DNA of 36,097 nt from Sulfurimonas sp. (GTDB lineage Bacteria > Campylobacterota > Campylobacteria > Campylobacterales > Sulfurimonadaceae), in assembly GCA_002899765.1 (NCBI GenBank), contig PPDH01000016.1, forward strand, positions 36,243-72,339, read 5' to 3'. Shown here in pieces: positions 1 to 8,128 of this stretch; the first letter of the stretch is position 1; each line of letters starts with the position of its first letter. The translations under genes and the position numbers were made by a program. The notes under the pieces are model-generated. The model saw only the letters and a program-made list of their open reading frames with translations, had not been told where the DNA came from and searched no databases.

Positions 1-75
1 AAAACTGAAAAATACATGTCAATAGATATGACAAATGCTGAGAGAATACCGCTACTACCGAATGTAACACTATAA
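1..75 (+). CDS. 3' end of an unidentified gene (partial)
   Basis: From the first base an open frame of 24 codons runs to a TAA at 73-75, reading KTEKYMSIDMTNAERIPLLP and then NVTL. It may be the C-terminus of a gene that starts outside the window. It meets the next gene tail to tail with a 6-nt overlap, as other convergent pairs here do. The fragment is too short to identify and could be chance. Confidence 0.35.
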   Translation, partial: KTEKYMSIDMTNAERIPLLPNVTL

Positions 76-900
76 AATTAGGTGCGAAAGCTCAGTAATC
101 TGCTCTATAGACAAAGCAACTTTATTGTAGATTTTTACAATAGACATCATTGAAACAACATTCCATTTCAAGCCGCTCTCTGCTTTGATTTGGGGAACTT
201 TATATTTTTTGCCGTTAACGACTATGACATCTAAGGAGTAGTAATTTAAAAACCCTATAACCTGTTTGTTCAACATGCTTACTTCAAAGAGTATAAAGTG
301 AGCGATATATTCAAACATCTCTTCAAAGTGTATTCTAAAAACATATCCGGAAAATCCCTTAAAAAAGACATCATTTTTGTCATATTTTGAAGTTAGTTTC
401 TCATTTATGATTGATTGAATATATTGAAAAACATTTTTTTCATAGGTTTCATTGTCTATCTTTTTCTCAATCAGATAAACATCCACAAACTCTCTTGCAG
501 CTTCACGATAAAAATCATCACTCTCTTTTGCAGTACAAAAATTATCATAAAATAATTTCAGCTCATCTTCGTCGAGTCCGTTATATATACATGCAATAGT
601 TCCTTTTTCCTCTTCACAGATAATCTTTACTTTAGAAGTGTCGAAAAATTTTATAAAGATACAATCATTTTTAAAAAATACAATATCGCTCTCATGCAAT
701 TCATGCGCTTTTCTAACAGCCTGTCTGATAATCTCTTTTTGATTTGCCTCTTCATCCGATTGTGTTTTTAAATAGGAGTTTATTTTATCTACCAATCTTT
801 TAGAAATACAGGTTAAATCGTCTTTGTTTTTATAGCAATGAGTTATCAGCTTGTCATTAGAATTTAAAATTTTTATAATATTTGTGATTATGGCAGACAT
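70..900 (-). CDS. hypothetical protein, 276 aa
   Basis: I do not recognise this protein. It has no obvious signal peptide or membrane helix, so it is probably cytoplasmic. It is rich in charged and aromatic residues. The N-terminal third looks helical and charged; the rest mixes helix with short hydrophobic strands, and no catalytic motif is evident. The ATG at 900 is supported by an AAGG Shine-Dalgarno sequence about 5 nt upstream. It stands alone on its strand, with a 370-bp gap upstream and only the edge of the window downstream, so context gives no functional clue. Its low-complexity AT-rich coding sequence and lack of a recognisable family suggest a lineage-specific or accessory gene. 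Confidence 0.75.
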   Translation of the reverse strand: MSAIITNIIKILNSNDKLITHCYKNKDDLTCISKRLVDKINSYLKTQSDEEANQKEIIRQAVRKAHELHESDIVFFKNDCIFIKFFDTSKVKIICEEEKGTIACIYNGLDEDELKLFYDNFCTAKESDDFYREAAREFVDVYLIEKKIDNETYEKNVFQYIQSIINEKLTSKYDKNDVFFKGFSGYVFRIHFEEMFEYIAHFILFEVSMLNKQVIGFLNYYSLDVIVVNGKKYKVPQIKAESGLKWNVVSMMSIVKIYNKVALSIEQITELSHLIL

Positions 901-1270
901 GATTACCTTATTTTTACCGTTGTCGGCGGATTTTTAGAACAAACTTTTTTTATAACTCTTTTATGTTTCATCGTCTTTAAGTATGTAAATGTACTATATT
1001 TTATATCTAAATTTATTGAAAATTTTCCAAATGTCTCTGAAATAACTCATATAAAATTTACACTGATTATACTATAATTTTTTACAATTACGGTGACATA
1101 GAAATATGTCAATAAATTCACCCCTTTAACTCTGTTTCAATATATTACATGTGTCGGTTAAAACTGTTTTATTATTTTTGACTCTTCTTAATTTCTTTGC
1201 AAATTGCCATACTTTATATCAAATTATTAAAGAAAGCACTTTTTTAGACCAATCTTGCTAAAATCTCTTT
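901..1270. other. AT-rich intergenic gap without a gene
   Basis: This 370-bp gap separates two divergent genes. I find no convincing ORF, tRNA or repeat. It holds a small inverted repeat (TGACAT at 1094-1099 and ATGTCA at 1106-1111) flanked by GGTGA/TCACC, and the ispG promoter at its right end. The rest is T/A tracts. Confidence 0.6.
1259..1264 (+). promoter_or_regulatory. probable -10 box of ispG
   Basis: TGCTAAAAT gives an extended -10 element (TAAAAT) that ends 6 nt before the ispG ATG. No Shine-Dalgarno sequence lies between them. Transcription would start at or next to the ATG, suggesting a leaderless message. This is inferred from sequence only. Confidence 0.45.
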
Positions 1271-2308
1271 ATGATAAAAAGAGTCCAAACCAAACAAATA
1301 TTTGTCGGTAATGTTGCGGTAGGCGGTGATGCGCCTATCAGTGTGCAGTCTATGACATTTTCAAAAACTTCGGATATTGATTCAACAGTTGAACAGATAA
1401 AAAGACTTCATTTTGCAGGATGCGATATAGTCCGTGTGGCAGTTCCCGACATGGAGGATGCACTAGCATTAAAATCTATAAAAGAGCAGATTTCACTCCC
1501 TCTTGTAGCGGATATCCATTTCAACCATCGTCTCGCACTTGTTGCAGCCGAAGTGGTTGACTGTATACGCATAAATCCGGGAAACATCGGCTCAAAAGAG
1601 CGTGTAAAAGAGGTTGTAAAAGCTTGTCAAGCACGCAATATCCCGATACGAATCGGCGTAAATGCGGGGAGTTTGGAAAAAGAGTTTTTAAACAAGTACG
1701 GGCAAACTTCCGAAGGTATGGTGGCATCAGCCGAGTACAACATAAAGTATCTTGAAGATTTAGGTTTTAGCGATATTAAAATCTCTCTAAAAGCAAGCGA
1801 TGTTCAAAGAACCGTCGATGCTTACCGCATGCTTCGCCCTAAAAACAGCTATCCGTTTCATCTAGGCGTAACTGAAGCGGGAACGCTATTTCATGCTACC
1901 GTAAAGAGTGCTATAGGTCTTGGTTCACTTTTGCTTGACGGTATAGGCGATACCATGAGAGTCTCTATCACGGGAGAACTGGAACAAGAGATAAAAGTTG
2001 CGCGTGCAATTTTAAAAGATAGCGGTGCAGTAAAAGACGGGCTAAATATCATCTCATGTCCTACATGTGGACGTATTGAAGCGGACTTAGTAACAGCCGT
2101 AGGAGAGATAGAGGAGAGAACGGCTCATATAAAAGCGCCTCTAAATGTCTCTGTTATGGGATGCGTGGTAAATGCAATCGGGGAAGCGGCTCATGCAGAT
2201 GTAGCAATCGCTTATGGCAAAGGCAAAGGACTTGTGATGGTTAAGGGAGAGGTTGTAGCAAACCTCGATGAGAGCGAACTTGTGGACAGATTTGTAGCCG
2301 AAGTTTAA
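1271..2308 (+). CDS. ispG: 4-hydroxy-3-methylbut-2-enyl diphosphate synthase (IspG/GcpE)
   Basis: IspG carries out the next-to-last step of the MEP isoprenoid pathway. It reductively converts 2-C-methyl-D-erythritol 2,4-cyclodiphosphate to HMBDP with a [4Fe-4S] cluster in the cytosol. The 345-aa protein has the family N-terminus ([13 protein letters not shown]), a TIM-barrel with VADIHFN and RINPGNIG, and the cluster ligands Cys263 and Cys266 (SCPTCGR), Cys298 ([11 protein letters not shown]) and probably Glu305. Length is normal for the short bacterial form. The ATG at 1271 opens the conserved N-terminus but has no Shine-Dalgarno sequence. dnaB follows after 23 nt, so the two are probably cotranscribed. 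Confidence 0.97.
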   Translation: MIKRVQTKQIFVGNVAVGGDAPISVQSMTFSKTSDIDSTVEQIKRLHFAGCDIVRVAVPDMEDALALKSIKEQISLPLVADIHFNHRLALVAAEVVDCIRINPGNIGSKERVKEVVKACQARNIPIRIGVNAGSLEKEFLNKYGQTSEGMVASAEYNIKYLEDLGFSDIKISLKASDVQRTVDAYRMLRPKNSYPFHLGVTEAGTLFHATVKSAIGLGSLLLDGIGDTMRVSITGELEQEIKVARAILKDSGAVKDGLNIISCPTCGRIEADLVTAVGEIEERTAHIKAPLNVSVMGCVVNAIGEAAHADVAIAYGKGKGLVMVKGEVVANLDESELVDRFVAEV

Positions 2309-2331
2309 AAAATGGCGAGAGAGACAAACTG

Positions 2332-3777
2332 ATGCAGGAAAACTTATACAATCTCGCTTTTGAGCGAAGCATCTTAAGTTCAATAGTCTTTGAACCAAGC
2401 CAATTTGACGAGCTTAGCGTTGCCCTTAGACAGGATGATTTTTACCTTCCTGCTCATCAAGACATCTTTAAAGCCATGACTCTTCTTCTGCAAAAAGATC
2501 AGCCCATCGATGAGGAGTTTATCAAAAAAGAGCTCATAAAGATGAAAAAGTTTGATGAGACGGTTATGCTTGAGATTCTCTCGGCAAACCCTATCTCAAA
2601 CACCAAAGCTTATGTTAATGAGATAAAAGACAAATCTCTAAAACGCCATCTTTTAACACTAACTACGGAGATAAAAAGAGTAACGGTAGAAGAGGAATTC
2701 TCAAGTGCGGAAGTTATCGACATAGTAGAGAAAAAACTCTATTAGATAACTCAAGACAACCAGACAAGCGACTTTAAAGACTCTCCAAAAATGACTTTTG
2801 ACACGATGGAGTACATCAAAGAGATGAAAGCCCGCGGCAACAGTGTGCTTGTCGGAGTCGATACAGGTTTTCATGAGCTAAACAAAATGACGACAGGCTT
2901 TGGCAAAGGCGACCTAGTTATCGTTGCGGCACGCCCTGCCATGGGAAAAACATCTTTTATACTCAACACCGTAAACAGCCTTATCACACAAGGAAAAGGT
3001 GTTGCGTTTTTCTCGCTTGAGATGCCTGCAGAACAGCTTATGCTAAGACTTCTCTCCATTCAAACTTCCATTCCTCTTCAAAAACTGCGTGTGGGAGACA
3101 TGAATGATGATCAGTGGAGCTCGTTAAACGGCGCGATTGACAAGATGAACTTTGCAAAACTTTTCGTTGATGACCAAGGCAGCATAAATATTAACCAACT
3201 CCGCTCAAAACTGCGAAAACTAAAAAACCAGCACCCAGAGATAGAGATAGCGGTAATCGACTATCTTCAAATCATGCAGGGGGTCGGGAGTCAAGACAGA
3301 CACCTGCAGGTCTCGGAAATCTCGCGCGGGCTTAAGATGCTTGCTCGTGAACTAAACATGCCTATTGTCGCGCTCTCACAACTAAACCGTGGTTTAGAGA
3401 GCAGAAACGACAAACGCCCTATGCTTAGCGATATCCGTGAATCTGGTTCGATTGAGCAGGATGCGGATATTATCCTATTTGTCTACCGCGACGACGTTTA
3501 TCTCTATAAAGAAGAAAAAGAGCGCGAAAAAGCGGCAAAAGCAGAGGGCAAAGAGTTTAATCCTACTTACATCGAAAAAGAGGAAGAGGACGCTGAAATT
3601 ATCATAGGGAAACAGAGAAACGGTCCGACGGGACATGTAAAACTTGTTTTTCAAAAGAAACTTACCCGCTTTGTGGACTCAACACCTAGAGCAGTTGAGA
3701 CGATTTACGAAAATGTGGACACCCGTTCGGCAAACATACATGTAGGCAACGATACAATATCCATGCCGCCGCTCTAA
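2332..3777 (+). pseudogene. dnaB: replicative DNA helicase DnaB, interrupted by an in-frame TAG
   Basis: DnaB is the hexameric helicase that unwinds DNA at the replication fork. The frame from ATG 2332 is open for 137 codons, hits TAG at 2743-2745, then continues in the same frame to TAA at 3775-3777. Read through, it is 481 aa, normal for the family. The first part is the N-terminal collar domain ending KKLY. The second part carries the RecA-like domain with Walker A (ARPAMGKTS, about residues 200-208), Walker B (VIDYLQIM) and the RESGSIEQDADI motif. The stop sits in the linker between domains. No Shine-Dalgarno sequence precedes the next in-frame ATG (2791). Since dnaB is essential, a base error is the likeliest cause; nonsense suppression or a split helicase are alternatives. 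Confidence 0.93.
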
Positions 3778-5040
3778 ATGATACAAAGAGCCCAGCTTTT
3801 TACCTCAAAGCGAGACTCTCTTCTTCTACTCTTAACTTCCTTTTTTATCCTCACTGTTTCACTCTATATAGAGTACAAAAATTACCAAGAGTTTATAGTT
3901 TTTGACTCGGCTCTTGTAGATGCAACGGTTTTAAAACAGTACACCAAAACTAAGAACAACAGAACATATCAGGTGCTAAAACTAAAGAACAAAGAAGGTC
4001 TTGTTTTTTACACAACTGCCAAAAAATCGCTTCATGATATCAAAAACCAAGAGATTGAACTTGAGATTTGGCCCAAAGATTTAACCTTTTATAAATACCT
4101 TACAACATTTTACGGACCGAGTAAAATCATCGACATAAAGAGTACAAAAAGTAACAAACAGAACCTGAACGCACTTATCTCATCCTCGCATAAAAAAGAA
4201 GAGGTAACAAATATTTATCAAGCTCTATACACCGCAACTCCCTTAGATTACAAACTACAAAGTGACTTTTCGACTTTGGGAATTTCACATCTTCTTGCCA
4301 TCAGCGGTTTTCATCTAGGCGTTCTCAGTGCGCTTTTGTTCTTTTTGTTTCGTCCGATTTATGTCTTGATGCAAAACAGATTTTTTCCATACGCAAATGC
4401 AAACCGTGACATCTTCTTACTCGTCGGAGCTACTCTTTTTATCTACGTGCTCTTTTTAGATTCGCCGCCTTCGCTTATCCGCGCGTTTGGGATGCTCGTT
4501 ATAGGTTTTATACTTTATGACAGAGGCATTAAAATAATCTCCATGCAGACCCTGTTTTTAACTATTTTGCTTCTTTTATCTCTCTTCCCGCGGCTTTTTT
4601 TCTCCCTAGGATTTTGGCTCTCCTCAAGCGGAGTTTTTTACATATTTCTCTTTTTGATTTACTTTAAAACCTTAAAAAAATTGTGGCAATTTTTGCTTCT
4701 GCCAACCTGGGTCTATCTCTTGATGCTTCCCTTCTCTTTGGCAATTTTTGAAAACTTTAGCATTTACCATCCGCTCTCAATTCTCTGGACATCGCTCTTT
4801 AGCATCTTTTATCCGTTAAGTATATTTCTACATGTCATAGGGATTGGAAATCTTTTTGACTCTGTTTTGTTATGGCTTTTAGAACTGGGTAAAGATGGAG
4901 TTTTGGTTAGCTTAAATCAGTATCTTTTTTTCTTCTATATCTTGCTTAGCCTCGGAGCTGTTTTTAGCAGACTCCTCATGTGGGCTCTGCTTTTGACGGC
5001 TTGCTCTATTTTCATATACGCGGTTTATCATGTAGCATAA
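3778..5040 (+). CDS. comEC: ComEC/Rec2-type DNA uptake channel, short form
   Basis: ComEC forms the inner-membrane channel that brings single-stranded DNA into naturally competent cells. The 420-aa protein has an N-terminal membrane segment, a soluble OB-like region to about residue 140, the competence-domain signature SHLLAISGFHLGVLSALL at about 165-185, then many hydrophobic helices to the end. It lacks the C-terminal metallo-beta-lactamase domain of longer ComEC proteins, as do the Campylobacterota homologues I know of. Its ATG abuts the dnaB stop with no gap, indicating translational coupling and cotranscription. Its last 129 nt overlap the 3' end of the convergent YihY gene. Confidence 0.88.
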   Translation: MIQRAQLFTSKRDSLLLLLTSFFILTVSLYIEYKNYQEFIVFDSALVDATVLKQYTKTKNNRTYQVLKLKNKEGLVFYTTAKKSLHDIKNQEIELEIWPKDLTFYKYLTTFYGPSKIIDIKSTKSNKQNLNALISSSHKKEEVTNIYQALYTATPLDYKLQSDFSTLGISHLLAISGFHLGVLSALLFFLFRPIYVLMQNRFFPYANANRDIFLLVGATLFIYVLFLDSPPSLIRAFGMLVIGFILYDRGIKIISMQTLFLTILLLLSLFPRLFFSLGFWLSSSGVFYIFLFLIYFKTLKKLWQFLLLPTWVYLLMLPFSLAIFENFSIYHPLSILWTSLFSIFYPLSIFLHVIGIGNLFDSVLLWLLELGKDGVLVSLNQYLFFFYILLSLGAVFSRLLMWALLLTACSIFIYAVYHVA

Positions 5041-5820
5041 CTTGAGTCCATACACAAAGATTATCCATGATGCATAAATCCACAAAAATAAAAACATGAC
5101 GATGGAAAAAGAGCCGTACATGGTAGCGTACGCTTTATTGTAAAAAACATAGAAGATAAATCCGTTTTTGGCAATACTAAAAACTATCGATGTTACAAAG
5201 GAGCTTATTAACGAAGCTTTTGCATGGATTTTTGTATTTGCAACAATCTGAAATATCAGAAAAAAGAGTGCCCAAATTATGAGATAGGGAACATAAGGAA
5301 GAATGTTTATGCCTGCCGTATACTCGCTTCTTGCCATAAGTGATGCGACATATCCCGTAATATAAAAAGAGACTCCAAGTCCTATGGGCGTGAGCGTTAA
5401 AAGCGTCCAAAATGTAGTGACGGATTCCCAAAGACCTCTCTTTTTTGCATGAAAAATCTTATTTGCAATATACTCAAAATTTTGAAAAAACAGAAGTGAA
5501 GAGACGATTATAACGGCAAAACTGATTATACTCATCTCAACCGAGTTTTGCAAAAATGAGTTTATCTGTCCCATTAGAGCCTCTGAATTAACAGGCATAA
5601 TGTTTGAGAAAATAAACTCTTGAATCTTCTCATAATGTTCCGAGAAATTTGGCATGGAGGTAAAGAGCGTAAGAGTGATTACAAGAAGCGGTATAAGTGT
5701 AAAAATCGTATAAAAACTAAGACTCGCTGCATAAAAAGTAAGGTCTTTATCTATAAACGTAGTTATGAAAAACTTCAAATGTTTATAGAGTTTAAAAACA
5801 TTACTTTTTATCTCTTGCAT
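4912..5820 (-). CDS. YihY/BrkB-family inner-membrane protein (once called RNase BN)
   Basis: This 302-aa polytopic membrane protein has about six hydrophobic helices. The family hallmarks FYAASLSFYTIFTLIPLLV (about residues 29-47) and MYGSFSIVMFLFLWIYASW (about 234-252) are visible. The family was misnamed ribonuclease BN; its real function is unknown and a transport role has been suggested. The C-terminal tail of about 40 residues is hydrophilic and low in complexity, and lies within the 129-nt overlap with comEC. The gene is last in a three-gene minus-strand group, 6 nt after the FAD oxidase. Confidence 0.88.
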   Translation of the reverse strand: MQEIKSNVFKLYKHLKFFITTFIDKDLTFYAASLSFYTIFTLIPLLVITLTLFTSMPNFSEHYEKIQEFIFSNIMPVNSEALMGQINSFLQNSVEMSIISFAVIIVSSLLFFQNFEYIANKIFHAKKRGLWESVTTFWTLLTLTPIGLGVSFYITGYVASLMARSEYTAGINILPYVPYLIIWALFFLIFQIVANTKIHAKASLISSFVTSIVFSIAKNGFIFYVFYNKAYATMYGSFSIVMFLFLWIYASWIIFVYGLKLCYMINRVYENRASRQKQSPHEESAKNSSEAKQDIEEKKILI

Positions 5821-5826
5821 TATTTT

Positions 5827-7212
5827 TTAACTTAGTCCCATTTTTGAGGGATTTAAAATATTGTTTGGATCAAACGCCATCTTAATCGACTTAAAAAGCG
5901 CCATCTCCTCGGGAGTAAATGCCATTGACATGTAAGGCGCTTTTGCAAGCCCTATGCCATGTTCACCGCTCAGAGTTCCGCCCAAATCAATAGTCGCTTG
6001 AAATACCTCTTCTATGGCTTGATAAGCAATTTTTACCTGCTGCGGGTCTTTGCCGTCAACCATAACGTTTGTGTGTACGTTACCGTCTCCTGTATGCCCA
6101 AAACATGGAATCTTAACGTTGTATTTCTCGGCTATCGCGTAAAATTTCTCTAAAAGTTCAGGCAGAGCGGAACGCGGAACCGTTACATCCTCGTTTAGCT
6201 TCTTGCTCCCATAAACACTTAGTGCAGGCGAAGCATTGCGTCTTGCAAACCAAAGGTCGCTTGCCTCTTTTTTATCTTTTGCAATCTTAAACTCATAACA
6301 ACCGTTGGCTTTAAAAACCTTCTCTATTTCGGCAAGTTGAAAATCAAGATCCTCTTCTAAATTTCCGTCCACATCGGTTACTAAAAGCGCGCCTGCATCA
6401 ACGGGAAGCCCTTTGTTAAAAGTCTTCTCAACCGCACGAATAGTCAAGTTGTCCAAAAATTCCATAGCAACAGGCGTTATACCGCTCGCCATAGTTTTAT
6501 ATACTGCATTCATAGCATCGCTGACACTGTTAAAAACTCCCATTGCAGTTTTTGTAATTTTAGGTTTTGGAATAAGTCTTAGAGTTATTTCACTAAGCAC
6601 CGCCAAAGTTCCCTCAGAAGCTATTAAAATACCGCTAATGTTATAGCCTGCTACATCTTTTATGGTTCTCTTTCCCGCTTTTATGATATCTCCGTTTGGA
6701 AGTACAGCGCGAGTTGCCATGACATAATCTTTTGTGATTCCGTATTTTGCAGCTCTCATGCCGCCTGCGTTTTCACTTACATTTCCGCCGATGCTTGAGT
6801 ACTCTTGAGAAGCAGGATCGGGCGGATAAAAGAGTCCGACCTCTTCGACCGCACGTTGTAAATCCATATTGATAACACCAGGTTGAACGACTGCGACCAT
6901 ATTTTTCATATCTATCTCTAAGATTTTATTCATATGCTTCTCAAACGCTAAAACTATTCCGCCGTTACTAGGGAGTGCTCCACCAGTAAAACCGCTTCCT
7001 GCCCCGCGAGGAACTATAATAATTTTGTGTTCATTGCAATATTTTAAAACTTTGCTTATATCATCTTCATTTCTTGGAAATATAACGGCATCAGGCTCGA
7101 AATGCTCTCGCGTCGCATCATAAGAGTATGCTATCAGATGTGCTTTATCGCTATAGATATTTTCATCGCCGACAACTTGACTAAAATAGTCCAAATGTTT
7201 TTTTTCTATCAT
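5827..7212 (-). CDS. glcD: GlcD-type FAD-linked oxidase (glycolate/D-lactate dehydrogenase family)
   Basis: This enzyme belongs to the VAO/PCMH flavoprotein group that oxidises 2-hydroxyacids such as glycolate or D-lactate and passes electrons to the respiratory chain. The FAD domain has PRGAGSGFTGGALPSNGG and SSIGGNVSENAGGMRAAKYG. The C-terminal cap has CFGHTGDGNVHTNV and SGEHGIGLAKAPYM, followed by the family ending ILNPSKMG. I place the start at the ATG at 7212 (461 aa), which has an AAGGAA Shine-Dalgarno sequence 7-8 nt upstream; an in-frame ATG at 7242 would add ten residues. Either start overlaps the upstream gene, so translation is probably coupled. No GlcE or GlcF partner is adjacent, so the substrate cannot be fixed. 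Confidence 0.92.
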   Translation of the reverse strand: MIEKKHLDYFSQVVGDENIYSDKAHLIAYSYDATREHFEPDAVIFPRNEDDISKVLKYCNEHKIIIVPRGAGSGFTGGALPSNGGIVLAFEKHMNKILEIDMKNMVAVVQPGVINMDLQRAVEEVGLFYPPDPASQEYSSIGGNVSENAGGMRAAKYGITKDYVMATRAVLPNGDIIKAGKRTIKDVAGYNISGILIASEGTLAVLSEITLRLIPKPKITKTAMGVFNSVSDAMNAVYKTMASGITPVAMEFLDNLTIRAVEKTFNKGLPVDAGALLVTDVDGNLEEDLDFQLAEIEKVFKANGCYEFKIAKDKKEASDLWFARRNASPALSVYGSKKLNEDVTVPRSALPELLEKFYAIAEKYNVKIPCFGHTGDGNVHTNVMVDGKDPQQVKIAYQAIEEVFQATIDLGGTLSGEHGIGLAKAPYMSMAFTPEEMALFKSIKMAFDPNNILNPSKMGLS

Positions 7213-8014
7213 CTTTTTTTCCTTCAAAATCAAATTCTTCAAGCAGATACTTTAGTTTTTCGCCGCCGTTTTTTACTATCTCATAAAGCTCTTTGTTTTT
7301 TAAATTTGCTTTTATCATCAGTTTATAGTAGTGAGGTTCATACTCGTCAAGTTCGTCACTTCCCTCTCCCCACCAAGCAGCGTCGATTTCAGGCACTCTT
7401 GTATAAAAAGGAAGATTCAACTCTTTTTGTTCAAGTTTTGCATCTGTAATCGTTAAAATTTTAAAGCTTTTTGCATCAAGCGTATAAACTCTTCCATCCA
7501 AATAGATAAAGACCAAACCCACAGATGCACTAGAGCTCATCTCCGTAAAATCACTTCTAAGCGGGGTAGGATGTCCGTTAAACGAAAGTATGGTTGCAAA
7601 AATATCCGGATGTATCCACTGAAGGTTGGAACTCTTAGTAATTCTATGATATATCTCTTCATTTGGAGCAATCAAAAGACCTCTTGTATATCCAAAAGCC
7701 AAAACAGCCATATCGCCTATTTTAACACTCCATTTGCTTGTCGGAAGAGCACTGTTACTTAGCGCATTAAACTCGCTAAGAGCTACTTTTGCGGTTTTAC
7801 TCTTTGCATCAAAACTCTTTACAATGGCATTTTTCAAAATAACCGAGTGCATATCATTAATCCTATGCACTATAAAACCGCTCACTCCGACATCAATTTT
7901 TTCTATCTCAATCGTAACTTCCGCTGCGGCTTCATTTATCGACACAACGGGAGATTTTACGACAACTCCAAAAAGCTCTAAAGCTATAATAAACAACAAA
8001 AACAGATACTTCAT
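7181..8014 (-). CDS. exported protein with a PgbA-like N-terminal domain
   Basis: The 277-aa product starts with a signal peptide (MKYLFLLFIIALELFG) followed by a soluble, strand-rich region, so it should be exported. The overall pattern, including VSGFIVHRI and a conserved FGYTRGLLIAPN, resembles the plasminogen-binding PgbA/PgbB N-terminal family of Campylobacterota, an assignment made from memory. It lacks the long lysine-rich repeats linked to plasminogen binding in Helicobacter, so a general envelope role is more likely. The C-terminus is charged (EGKKDDRKKTFGLF). It heads the minus-strand group, overlaps the FAD oxidase gene by 32 nt, and has a -10 box about 30 nt upstream. Confidence 0.75.
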   Translation of the reverse strand: MKYLFLLFIIALELFGVVVKSPVVSINEAAAEVTIEIEKIDVGVSGFIVHRINDMHSVILKNAIVKSFDAKSKTAKVALSEFNALSNSALPTSKWSVKIGDMAVLAFGYTRGLLIAPNEEIYHRITKSSNLQWIHPDIFATILSFNGHPTPLRSDFTEMSSSASVGLVFIYLDGRVYTLDAKSFKILTITDAKLEQKELNLPFYTRVPEIDAAWWGEGSDELDEYEPHYYKLMIKANLKNKELYEIVKNGGEKLKYLLEEFDFEGKKDDRKKTFGLF

Positions 8015-8043
8015 TCAAACTACTTTGTAAATAATATAGTGCG

Positions 8044-8049
8044 ATTATA
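8044..8049 (-). promoter_or_regulatory. -10 box for the PgbA-like/glcD/yihY group
   Basis: On the minus strand TTTGCTATAATCGC gives an extended -10 (TGC-TATAAT). With a start about 7 nt downstream the leader would be around 22 nt before the ATG at 8014. It is the only good promoter for the three-gene group. Confidence 0.6.
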
Positions 8050-8128
8050 GCAAACAAACCTCACACTAAGGCAAATTTTGTTAGAGTTTTAAAATTATTT
8101 TCAAAATTTTATGTTTACGGTTAACTAT

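Noticed and set aside
2743-2745. TAG in dnaB as a pyrrolysine or reassigned codon
   Set aside because: TAG is the normal end of several genes here (M23, ftsI, prfB, bpt), and the stop in fusA is TAA, so one reassigned codon cannot explain both. No pyl genes are in view.
5177-5431. 84-aa minus-strand ORF within the yihY gene
   Set aside because: Another frame of a convincing membrane protein gene; composition is not protein-like.
7102-7449. 115-aa plus-strand ORF over the glcD/PgbA-like junction
   Set aside because: Antisense to two supported genes with no start signals.
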